Position numbers and translations under genes: made by a program. A model generated the notes under the pieces. That model made no database searches, was not told where the DNA came from, and was given only the letters and a program-made list of their open reading frames with translations. DNA of 8,020 nucleotides, taken from the NCBI GenBank assembly GCA_903921605.1, contig CAIXQV010000731.1, positions 1 through 8,020 on the forward strand. Reading direction: 5' to 3'. Shown here piece after piece: positions 1 through 8,020 of the stretch (position 1 is the stretch's first letter; the number at the start of each line of letters is the position of its first letter). Source of the stretch: an uncultured Planctomycetaceae bacterium. GTDB lineage: Bacteria > Planctomycetota > Planctomycetia > Planctomycetales > Planctomycetaceae.

Positions 1-49
1 CAACAAACTCTTCTCGCTGAGACATCGAGGACACTTCTTTCCAAGCCAT
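1..49 (-). CDS. IS transposase, N-terminal fragment cut by window edge
   Basis: Only the first 16 codons are visible: MAWKEVSSMSQREEFV, beginning with the ATG at 49-47 and continuing past base 1. The pattern M-[AP]-W-K-E, then M-[SD]-x-R-x-x-F-V, is the usual start of integrase-core transposases of the IS481/IS3-like group, whose next segment is normally a helix-turn-helix. A strong Shine-Dalgarno sequence lies 6 bases upstream, unlike the other genes here, which fits an element that carries its own translation signals. The repeated motif typical of an IS end sits just outside, at 91-129. Family placement rests on a short N-terminus and is from memory of the family. Whether the transposase is intact cannot be seen. 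Confidence 0.6.
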   Translation of the reverse strand, partial: MAWKEVSSMSQREEFV

Positions 50-55
50 TCCAAT

Positions 56-62
56 CCTCCTT
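56..62 (-). promoter_or_regulatory. Strong ribosome binding site of the IS transposase
   Basis: On the minus strand the bases read AAGGAGG, followed by a 6-base spacer to the ATG at 49-47. This near-perfect Shine-Dalgarno sequence decides the start of the transposase fragment. No comparable site precedes the kinase, sigma factor or DUF1552 genes in this window. Confidence 0.55.
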
Positions 63-90
63 TCCGAGGATCAGCAGCTTGACATAAATG

Positions 91-129
91 TGTTACCCAT
101 GTCTCCGAACACCTGTCACCCATCTCTCC
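91..129. repeat. Two direct copies of a 16-bp motif at the IS end
   Basis: TGTTACCCATGTCTCC (91-106) and TGTCACCCATCTCTCC (114-129) match at 14 of 16 positions, with a 23-bp period. Repeated motifs close to the tip are usual transposase-binding sites in IS elements. The position just upstream of a transposase start supports this reading. Confidence 0.55.
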
Positions 130-136
130 AGTCTAA

Positions 137-301
137 ACAGAACTCGGTGGTGACCACTTTGGAATCGTCGCGGAATCGGTCGGTGTTCTCTCGATTGGAG
201 CCAACGTGATCCCACTGGTGGCTGGCATGCACAATGACAACATCCTGCTTACTCCCTTAATCGACGGATTTTTCGGAGATCTTCGCCTGCGGGAAATCTA
301 A
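137..301 (+). pseudogene. Probable remnant of an IS5-like DDE transposase
   Basis: A frame without a start codon runs from the stop at 134-136 to the TAA at 299-301, about 54 codons. Its middle part, IPLVAGMHNDNILLTPLID, resembles the stretch around the second catalytic Asp of IS5-family transposases (pattern PL-x-A-G-x-x-H-D-x-x-L-L-x-P-x-L-D). The usual H-D is altered to H-N-D, and both the upstream catalytic part and the C-terminus are missing. It starts right next to the end of another insertion sequence, so the second element may have landed in or beside it. The match is a visual resemblance only; the frame could be chance. Confidence 0.35.
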
Positions 302-382
302 GCCCTGCTCGACTTCGACAGTTTATTTGACCCGGGTGATTTGCGGTCCAATGGAAAGACTCGCCAGGAATTGCACGTAATC

Positions 383-433
383 CGCCGGCAGAGTGGCGGA
401 TCTATCGCCCGCGATAGATCCGCCCGACCGGCG
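383..433. repeat. Perfect 13-bp inverted repeat with outer 6-bp stem (hairpin)
   Basis: GGCGGATCTATCG (395-407) and CGATAGATCCGCC (412-424) are exact reverse complements, separated by the 4-base loop CCCG. A further 6-bp pair, CGCCGG (383-388) with CCGGCG (428-433), extends it as an interrupted stem. There is no T-run on either side, so a classical intrinsic terminator is not supported. It could be a factor-assisted stop, a binding site for a dimeric protein, or a leftover of a small non-autonomous element near the IS debris. Confidence 0.65.
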
Positions 434-454
434 AATCTGCGAATCTGTGAATTT
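431..454. repeat. Three tandem 8-bp units
   Basis: GCGAATCT is repeated exactly at 431-438 and 439-446, followed by the degenerate copy GTGAATTT at 447-454. It directly abuts the hairpin and shares three bases with its outer stem. This is probably slippage; a protein-binding role is possible but unsupported. Confidence 0.4.
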
Positions 455-634
455 GGTCAGCAGCCGCGCTCTCATTGAGCGTTGGCTCGCGCACCTGCAG
501 ACTCAATCCGACCTCAATCGCCGCGAGCCGCTCCGTTGGCAAACATGCAAAAGCGGACGAGCCGCGGTAGACTGTCCTCTGCCGCTCAGTGGGACGAAGT
601 TGAGTCACGCGGATTTGCCCCGCCCCTCTAACAG

Positions 635-3600
635 ATGTGTCGAAGTCATATGAACTCATTGCCGCATCCTGCCGACGACCAGGAGGACAACGATGTGGAG
701 TTTCCTCCATTCGTTGAACCAGTCAGGCTGAGCGTTGGCAGACGATCTGCCGACGGGGCAGATTCAGTCGGCAGTTCTTTGCGCAGGCAGGGCCTGGACC
801 CACAGAAGGCGGAGCATGCCGGCTGCGAATTCTCGCAATCACCGATCCTGGATCGGATCGGCCCGTGGCGGCTGGTTCGGCAAATTGGTCACGGTGGGAT
901 GGGGATCGTTTACGAGGCCGTTCACGACGAGTCGCGTGTTCGTGCAGCACTCAAATTTCTCTTGTCCGCAGCGGGGATGGATCAGCGGCGTCTCGATCGT
1001 TTTCTTCAGGAAGCCCGCGTCATCGAGCGGTTATCGCATCCGAACATCGTGCAACTCCGTTCGGTCGAAAAGATTGACGGCCATCATTTTCTGGTGATGC
1101 AGCTCATTGACGGCATCGGCCTGGATCGAGTCGTAGGCAGTATCAGCACCCACAATTCATCCACGACGGCGAAGGCGACTGTACCAGCATTGAAATCTTC
1201 GCGCAACGTGGATCCACGCGTCAATTTGCAGCCGACATGGCTGGACAAGAAACTGTTTGACCCTGGCAGCAATCGATTTCGATATATTGCGACTCTTGTT
1301 CAACAGGCAGCGCAGGCCTTGAGCTATGCTCATGCCCAGCGCGTCAGTCATCGAGACATCAAGCCCTCAAATCTGCTGGTTGATCACAATGACGTCCTGT
1401 GGATCACAGACTTTGGTCTCGCTCAGATCCAGGGAGAAGACGGGCTGACGGCGACCGGCGACTTGCTGGGAACACTACGATACATGAGTCCCGAACAGGC
1501 GATGGCAAGTCGCGTTCCTGTCGATCATCGTACTGACGTGTATTCGCTGGGAGTGACAGCGTATGAACTGCTGTGCGGCCGACCGGCATTCGACGCTGAG
1601 GACCGCAAGGAGCTTCTCCGTCAGGTGCTGTTTGACGATTCGCCTCGACTGTCTTCTATTGATGTACAGATTCCGGTGCCCTTGCAGATTATCTGCGAGA
1701 AGGCCATGCAAAAGGATGCCCGCCACAGGTACTCAACAGCGGGCGAAATGGCGGACGACCTGTTTCGCTTTCTGTCTGACAGCCCGATTCGTGCGAGACG
1801 TCCGCGAGCCTGGGAGCTTGGTCTGCGATGGTGCCAACGGAATATGGCACTGACCGCATCGATCACAATGTTGACCGTGCTGCTGACTGTACTTACGGTC
1901 GGACGATTCCTCTACAACGAAATGAGCGAACGGCATGAGCAGACAGTCAATCTGCTGAAACGCACCGAAGCGGCGGAGCGCGAATCCAGCGCGTTTGCGA
2001 ATCTGCGGTCTGTGGCTCGATACCGACAAACCGGACTTGCCGGCCTCAGTGATCACATGAACCTGCTGGAGATGAACTCTGCATTGCTTAGTGATGATGC
2101 ACGGGATGAACTCCGCAGCGAATGGCTGTCCTGCATGGCCCGCGCGGATTGGCGGTTTACAAAAACAATTCCGTGCTCCGCGTCTGTCGCAGCCGTCAGT
2201 CATTCCCGTGATCTGGTTGCTGAGGTCGTAGATGAATCTTCGCCGGTCGGTTCGCAGCGAATCCGGATTCGCTCGTTATCCGGCAATGGTGCAACGATCA
2301 CCTCAGATCCCATGGGCCTCGACGTCAAAGGTATTTCGTTCAGCTCCGGTGACAAGTATCTCATCATCACAGATCTGCAGGAACAATGGCAGATCCTTCG
2401 CTGCGATGACGGTAGCCAGGTGTTCAATCTTCCTCAGTTGGCTCGCGGGTGTGACGTCAATGAGTCAACCGATCGAGCTGCCTTTTGGCATTATTCATCG
2501 ACTATCACGTTCGCAGCATTGAATCGCGAAGCAGCAGCCACGGTCTCGGCTTTCGACGCACCGTCTCCCCCGGACTTAGTACGATTCAATCCTGATGGCA
2601 CAATGCTGGCACTACTGAGAAATCCGGCGTCCCCCAGACTGACAATCATCGATGCCCATGATGGGCACGTGCAGCATGACCAATCTGCGGGGCGGGCGAT
2701 AACATTTGCCTGGAGCCCCGACGGCAAGCTGATAGCGGTTCCGGTTCAACCTGACAGCATCGCCATTTATGAAGCCGGAACGTTCCGCGTTGTGTCAGTT
2801 CTGGCAGGACGTAACAGCACCTTCGCGTCGATAGCGTGGCATCCATCCGGCAACTATCTGATCACAGCCGCATGGAGTGGCGAGTTGTTGTTGCGTCACG
2901 TTTTCTCGGGCCGCGTTCTGATTCGAAGCAATGAACGGCTGGACGTTACATCATTTTCCACGGACGGTGGACAGATCGGCTGGCAGCGGGATTCAAATTC
3001 ATTTCGACTGGCGGAATGGTCACCCGGCAACGTTTTCGATTTGCCATGGAATTCCCGCAGGAACAGCGAGGTGCCATCCGGAATCAGCATCCATCCTGGA
3101 GGTCGCATCGCCGCGATTTGCTCGCTGGGCAGTTGTCAATTATTCGATCTTCGAACGTCGATGCTCTTGCACCGTTTTTCTCTGGAGGGAACTTTTGCGG
3201 TTGAATTCTCTCAGTCCGGAGATGAGCTGATCATCCTGCGTCGAACCGAAATTGTACGGCTGCCAGTTCACGAAGAACTGCGGGACAAAACGAGTCACCC
3301 GAACGCTGCGGATAAAGTGACCATTGGCCCACTTCGCACGATACCCATATCTGCATTATTAAGCGGAGTGATCGCGAGCGGCGCACAAACTGCGGTTGTT
3401 CGCACTGCGGAAGCTCCGGATCAATTGACTGTGCTGAGTCTTCATGACGGAGCGGTGCTCCAAACGGGAGGCGAATCGCTGCCCGGCATGGATGTGTATC
3501 GTTCCGGGAACTACCTGATTCGACGAGGATGGCACGACGCTCGCGCTGAAGTGTGTGACATCGAAACCGGAGAACGAATTGCTCTGCTGCATGTCGGCGA

Positions 3601-4564
3601 AGGGTCGGTCCCATCTGCGTCCGTGGATTCCCGGTTCTTCGTGACATCGTCGCTGCAGTCCCTTCAATTCTGGGATCCGCAAACATGGACGGCCGGCGAC
3701 AAATGGCCGCTGGACGCTCCGGTCGTCGTTGCGGCCCCGGCGTTTCATCCCACCGAATCCCTGTTGGCAGTTCGACTTTTGCCAAGCCGTCTTGGACTCA
3801 TCGAGTTGTCCAATCCACGCGTGGTCGCACGCATCGATGAACTGCAGGAACACTCAAGTCACGCGGCAATGTTCTCACCGGATGGTGAATACTATGTCGA
3901 ACTCAGTGGATCGCCAGCGGCAGCGCGGGTCTGGGAGATTGGCAAAATGCGACGAACGCTGGCCAGACAGGGACTTGACTGGAGTCGCTCGGGTTCCGCC
4001 GCGACAGGATCAGACGATCCACGAGAATCACCAAGTTCTGTGGCAACGCCTTATATCGTTTCACTCAATCCTGCGACACCAGCGGTCGTTCTCCCCACAG
4101 ATGGTATCAACCAGGCACGGAGTCTCTATCAGGCCAATCCGGACAGTCCACATGCGCAGAACCTGCTGGCGTGGCGACTTCTTGCCGCTCCGCAGGAACT
4201 CCGGAGCGATGTCGAGGCACTGGAACTGGCTCGCCGCTGCAACCAGACCGTTCCGAACTACCCCGCGTACCGCAATACTCTCAGCCTGGCGTGTTTTCGC
4301 AATCAGCTCTTTGATGAGGCGGAAGCACTGTTGCGACAGAATTTGAAATCGTCCAGTCCCGAAGACCTGACGCTCGGTCTTATCGTCTTGTCCATGATTG
4401 CTCGGCACCAGAACGAACCATCCATGAGCGAATCATTCCGGACGTGGGCCGAACAGAACTTCACCGCAAATCCTCCAGCGAGGGATGAAGCCCTCGCCGA
4501 TATCCAGGTCCTGTTTGCAGAGGATCAGAACATCGAGCAGAACGGCCCACATGGATCGAAGTAA
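635..4564 (+). CDS. Membrane Ser/Thr kinase with propeller and TPR-like C-terminus
   Basis: This 1309-residue transmembrane Hanks-type kinase is predicted to phosphorylate Ser/Thr in cytoplasmic targets. Catalytic motifs are complete: glycine loop GHGGMG (85-90), Lys107, αC Glu126, HRDIKPSN (239-246), DFG (259-261), SPE (285-287), Asp301 and Arg365. Residues 170-213 form a Ser/Thr-rich insertion between the lobes. The segment SPIRARRP (383-390) and the WCQRN before the membrane helix are typical of planctomycete WD40 kinases. One helix spans about 403-427. Beyond it, repeated blades such as SPDGKLIAV (694-702), HPSGNYLIT and SPDGEYYV suggest a propeller at about 510-1105, then TPR-like helices at 1155-1270 (NLLAWRLL, RNTLSLAC). 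The C-terminal two thirds should therefore be extracytoplasmic. The frame is closed by TAA at 629-631. ATG 635 is used, but ATG 650 is equally plausible, and neither has a clear Shine-Dalgarno. The natural substrate is unknown; the convergent sigma factor is a candidate partner. Confidence 0.93.
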   Translation: MCRSHMNSLPHPADDQEDNDVEFPPFVEPVRLSVGRRSADGADSVGSSLRRQGLDPQKAEHAGCEFSQSPILDRIGPWRLVRQIGHGGMGIVYEAVHDESRVRAALKFLLSAAGMDQRRLDRFLQEARVIERLSHPNIVQLRSVEKIDGHHFLVMQLIDGIGLDRVVGSISTHNSSTTAKATVPALKSSRNVDPRVNLQPTWLDKKLFDPGSNRFRYIATLVQQAAQALSYAHAQRVSHRDIKPSNLLVDHNDVLWITDFGLAQIQGEDGLTATGDLLGTLRYMSPEQAMASRVPVDHRTDVYSLGVTAYELLCGRPAFDAEDRKELLRQVLFDDSPRLSSIDVQIPVPLQIICEKAMQKDARHRYSTAGEMADDLFRFLSDSPIRARRPRAWELGLRWCQRNMALTASITMLTVLLTVLTVGRFLYNEMSERHEQTVNLLKRTEAAERESSAFANLRSVARYRQTGLAGLSDHMNLLEMNSALLSDDARDELRSEWLSCMARADWRFTKTIPCSASVAAVSHSRDLVAEVVDESSPVGSQRIRIRSLSGNGATITSDPMGLDVKGISFSSGDKYLIITDLQEQWQILRCDDGSQVFNLPQLARGCDVNESTDRAAFWHYSSTITFAALNREAAATVSAFDAPSPPDLVRFNPDGTMLALLRNPASPRLTIIDAHDGHVQHDQSAGRAITFAWSPDGKLIAVPVQPDSIAIYEAGTFRVVSVLAGRNSTFASIAWHPSGNYLITAAWSGELLLRHVFSGRVLIRSNERLDVTSFSTDGGQIGWQRDSNSFRLAEWSPGNVFDLPWNSRRNSEVPSGISIHPGGRIAAICSLGSCQLFDLRTSMLLHRFSLEGTFAVEFSQSGDELIILRRTEIVRLPVHEELRDKTSHPNAADKVTIGPLRTIPISALLSGVIASGAQTAVVRTAEAPDQLTVLSLHDGAVLQTGGESLPGMDVYRSGNYLIRRGWHDARAEVCDIETGERIALLHVGEGSVPSASVDSRFFVTSSLQSLQFWDPQTWTAGDKWPLDAPVVVAAPAFHPTESLLAVRLLPSRLGLIELSNPRVVARIDELQEHSSHAAMFSPDGEYYVELSGSPAAARVWEIGKMRRTLARQGLDWSRSGSAATGSDDPRESPSSVATPYIVSLNPATPAVVLPTDGINQARSLYQANPDSPHAQNLLAWRLLAAPQELRSDVEALELARRCNQTVPNYPAYRNTLSLACFRNQLFDEAEALLRQNLKSSSPEDLTLGLIVLSMIARHQNEPSMSESFRTWAEQNFTANPPARDEALADIQVLFAEDQNIEQNGPHGSK

Positions 4565-4569
4565 ATCTT

Positions 4570-5328
4570 TTACGATGCCTGTTCGTTCAACAAGGTATCG
4601 CAGTACGGCAACAGTTTCAGTTCGGCCAGTTCACGCTGCAGTTCCTCTCGAGTCGGCACGGCAAGAGTATCGGCGATTATGTGCAGCAGGAGTTCTCCGA
4701 ATCTTCGTCGTGAACGCTGCAGGATTTTCCGAAACGCATCATCGCTGGTTTCGACCTGAATTTGTTCTGAATAAATGCGTGCAAGGTTGGCACTTGAACG
4801 ATCAGATTCGACGGCTTTCAACTTGAGGACCAGGAAAAACATTTGGCCAGTCGTTTCCTGATGATGCTCGAGCGCTGTCCATGCCTGAGCCAGGATCTCC
4901 TCACGCCAGTTGTCATTGAATGATGCAATGTCCTGAGTGTTATGATCCACCGGTTCTTCCTGCAACGGCTCGTTGACCGCACGAACCCGCTGACGACGTT
5001 GATGGTCTCGCAGTTGATTTGCCAGCGAGACTCGCAGGAAATCGCGAAACCGCCCGCGATCAGGATGGACGTTGCTGAAATCACCGCGAAGAAATCGTAC
5101 GGCGAAGTCCTGCGTCAAATCTTCGGCGACTTCCGTGAGGCGGGTCGCCGTCAGGAAATAACGATAGACAGCACCATGGTAGCGAGAGAAAAAACGGGCG
5201 ACTTCGTCCGTCGGAATCTGTGCTCCATCCTTCGCTCTCAATACGACAGACCATACCGTCGAAATCTGCCCGAGCGGCTTTGGAGTCTCTGATTGTCTTT
5301 CCGCCGGCTCCACAGAATCTCCAGCCAT
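4570..5328 (-). CDS. ECF-type RNA polymerase sigma factor, planctomycete kind
   Basis: This 252-residue protein directs RNA polymerase to a special promoter set. Region 2 spans about 41-113: FFSRYHGAVYRYF, the -10-binding helix with EDLTQDFAVRFL (69-80), then the phylum-typical DPDRGRF-like HPDRGRFRDFL and a basic end, RDHQRRQR. Region 4 (about 178-215) is divergent but keeps the recognition-helix pattern AFRKILQRSRRRFGELL (198-214). It is followed by a short tail, PTREELQRELAEL, also seen in the planctomycete relatives I know (there as DPAEVEDELRxL). A 40-residue N-terminal extension precedes region 2. No anti-sigma gene is adjacent; instead its stop faces the stop of the kinase gene 5 bp away. 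ECF groups linked to Ser/Thr kinases are known in planctomycetes, so control by phosphorylation is plausible but inferred. ATG 5328 has only weak upstream purines. Confidence 0.88.
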   Translation of the reverse strand: MAGDSVEPAERQSETPKPLGQISTVWSVVLRAKDGAQIPTDEVARFFSRYHGAVYRYFLTATRLTEVAEDLTQDFAVRFLRGDFSNVHPDRGRFRDFLRVSLANQLRDHQRRQRVRAVNEPLQEEPVDHNTQDIASFNDNWREEILAQAWTALEHHQETTGQMFFLVLKLKAVESDRSSANLARIYSEQIQVETSDDAFRKILQRSRRRFGELLLHIIADTLAVPTREELQRELAELKLLPYCDTLLNEQAS

Positions 5329-5604
5329 AAACTTTGCAACTCAACTCGCCAACCTGGAAAGTTGCCAGAAACCCTGCAAGTGGTAGTGTGAAAAGGCTGC
5401 AAACGCAACCATAGCAGCGGCCACATACGATACCGCGTTGTTCTTTAACGGCATCGTTCGCTGAAATCTTTCGAGGCGAATCAGATACGTGGACTCAAGC
5501 GGAAGAAATGAGTGATTAAAACAGAGCACTAACGCAAACGCCTGACTGCGAGCGCGGCGACTGTCGTACGGGGCGATTCTTTTGCGATTTGCTCTTTGCC
5601 GGGT
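5329..5604. other. Spacer between DUF1552 and sigma factor genes
   Basis: This 276-bp region should carry the sigma factor promoter if that gene is not read through from the DUF1552 operon. I see no convincing -35/-10 pair and no terminator hairpin with a T-run after the DUF1552 stop. A 62-codon open frame on the minus strand (5529-5341) ends 12 bases before the sigma start. It has one hydrophobic segment, AVSYVAAAMVAFAAF, which could be a membrane helix. It lacks a clear ribosome binding site and resembles no family I recognise, so I do not call it as a gene. Confidence 0.45.
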
Positions 5605-6992
<1,388 letters not shown>

Positions 6993-6996
<4 letters not shown>

Positions 6997-8020
6997 TTGA
7001 CGAGTTCCCCTTGTTCCTGAATCCGTCGATAAGTGAACGGGTAGCTGGTGATGATTTCTGTGACCAGAGTCTGCATTCGGTATTCGTCGCTGGCAATCTT
7101 CTGCATCAGACCATCCACGACAATTTCATCATAGCCTTCAAGCTGACGGCACAATGCATAAGCCAAAAGTTTTTCAGCGAGGTTGCGGGCCAGTGCATCG
7201 GTTCGGCCGGCGATGATCTGTTTCAATTCTGCGGGAGACGCAAAGTGCTTACCGTCCGGAAGTTCACCGGATGCGTCAATCGCGCCTCCGGTGTCGTCCT
7301 GATCACGCCAGCGCCCGATGGCATCAAAGTTCTCCAGGCCGAACCCGATGGGATCGAGCAAATTATGGCAATTGGCGCAGGCAGCATCAGTGCGATGCAG
7401 TTCCGTGCGTTGACGCAGGGTCAGATTCGCAATCTGACTCTTGTCCTGTTTTTCCAACTCGGGAACATTCGCCGGTGGCGGAGGCACACGCTCCCCCAGC
7501 ACTTGTTCAAGCACCCACACACCGCGTTTGACAGGACTGGTTCGATTGGGAAGCGATGTCGATGCCAGGATTCCCGGCATCCCTAAAACCCCACCTCGAT
7601 TGGCATTGGCGAGTTGGACCCTTTGCATTTCGGAGCCGGTCACTGTTGCTTCCAGGCCGTAAATGGGTGCGAGGGTGCCGTTGAGAAACGTGTAGTCGCC
7701 ATCGACAAAGCTGACCACGCTTCGGTTTTCACGCACAATGCTGTCGAAAAACAAACGGGCTTCGTCATACATCGCGGACCGCATTTCGCTGGTCATCTGT
7801 GGAAACTTTTCGGTATCGAAGGTTTTGGTTTGCAGCGATCCCACTCCCAGCCACTGCGCTCCAAATCCATCAAATAACGCCCGGGAACGAGGATCCTCCA
7901 GCAGCCGTTTCACCTGGGCTTTGAGAGTCTCCGGCTCATGCAGTTTTCCACCATCCGCCAGAGCCATCAACTCACCATCCGGCATTGTCGCCCAGAGCAG
8001 ATAGGACAAACGCGATGCCA
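6993..8020 (-). CDS. DUF1592-DUF1588-DUF1585 heme-motif protein, C-terminal part
   Basis: The frame is open to the right edge: before the codon at 8009 it reads A-S-R-L, giving [14 protein letters not shown], the usual DUF1592 sequence. The TTG at 8009 is therefore internal and the true start lies beyond 8020. Visible domains, in order: the end of DUF1592 (about 8020-7620; [30 protein letters not shown]); DUF1588 (about 7595-7305; [33 protein letters not shown], then CANCH at 7379-7365 followed by [13 protein letters not shown]); and DUF1585 (about 7240-7030; [18 protein letters not shown]). CxxCH is a c-type heme attachment motif, which implies an exported redox-active protein. Full-length relatives usually begin with a signal peptide, a further cytochrome domain, DUF1587 and DUF1595. 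The stop overlaps the DUF1552 start by 4 bp. Substrate and electron partner are unknown. Confidence 0.9.

Larger units (their letters stand above)
1..130 (-). mobile_element. One end of an IS481/IS3-like insertion sequence (partial)
   Basis: This is the terminal part of an insertion sequence whose body lies left of the window. Reading inward on the minus strand, it contains the terminal repeat motifs (129-91), a roughly 40-base leader, the ribosome binding site (62-56) and the transposase start (49). The outer boundary is put near 130 because the repeated motif stops there. The exact inverted-repeat tip and any target-site duplication cannot be fixed without the other end. Confidence 0.5.
302..634. 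other. Non-coding stretch upstream of the kinase gene
   Basis: No believable gene is seen on either strand; the two short open frames here look like ordinary shadow frames without recognisable protein features. The region holds the 395-424 hairpin, the 431-454 tandem octamers and a weaker stem of 8 bp with one G-U pair (564-571 with 578-585, 6-base loop), about 50 bases before the kinase start. It must carry the kinase promoter and leader unless transcription enters from further upstream. I found no -35/-10 pair with acceptable spacing. Confidence 0.5.

Noticed and set aside
79..84. Perfect TTGACA hexamer on the + strand, as an outward-facing IS promoter
   Set aside because: No -10-like sequence is found 16-18 bases downstream, and the kinase start is over 500 bases away.
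536..573. TTGGCA (536-541) and TAGACT (568-573) as a kinase promoter
   Set aside because: The spacing of 26 bases is too long for a sigma-70 type promoter.
393..710. Open frames on both strands around 393-653 (+) and 402-710 (-)
   Set aside because: They overlap each other and the kinase start, begin inside the hairpin region and show no domain, signal peptide or ribosome binding site.
3231..3853. Two overlapping minus-strand open frames (184 and 164 codons)
   Set aside because: Both are antisense to the kinase propeller region, which is continuous in its own frame; the Arg/Ser-rich composition is typical of shadow frames.
8007..8009. TTG at 8009 as the start of the DUF1588 protein
   Set aside because: The frame continues upstream as A-S-R-L into the window edge and matches the DUF1592 domain, so this codon is internal.

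Overview
The window looks like chromosomal DNA of a planctomycete (Planctomycetota, probably class Planctomycetia). The evidence is three gene families that are expanded in that phylum: a very large membrane Ser/Thr kinase with a C-terminal WD40-type propeller, a planctomycete-type ECF sigma factor, and a pair of secreted proteins carrying DUF1592-DUF1588-DUF1585 and DUF1552 domains. Genus and species cannot be read from the sequence.

Layout. Positions 1-130 hold one end of an insertion sequence: the first 16 codons of a transposase (minus strand, running off the left edge), its ribosome binding site, and a repeated motif typical of an IS terminus. Positions 137-301 hold a short broken reading frame that resembles part of a second, unrelated DDE transposase. 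Positions 302-634 contain no convincing gene, but hold a perfect 13-bp hairpin, a small tandem repeat and a weaker hairpin in the leader of the next gene. Positions 635-4564 (+) encode a 1309-residue kinase-TM-propeller-TPR protein. Five bases after its stop, on the opposite strand, ends the ECF sigma factor gene (4570-5328). After a 276-bp spacer, two minus-strand genes overlap by 4 bp: the DUF1592/1588/1585 gene (6993 to beyond 8020, N-terminus outside the window), then the DUF1552 gene (5605-6996).

How the genes may work together. The sigma factor and kinase form a tail-to-tail pair and belong to families known to be linked in planctomycete genomes. A kinase-controlled sigma factor is therefore the natural hypothesis, with the extracytoplasmic propeller/TPR part as a possible sensor. 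The DUF1588/DUF1552 pair is a two-gene operon for exported proteins, one with a c-type heme motif; its biochemical role is not established. Whether the sigma factor controls this operon cannot be decided here. I found no new defence, CRISPR or RNA system. The least explained items are the sigma/kinase arrangement, the hairpin at 395-424, and the heme-protein operon of unknown function.
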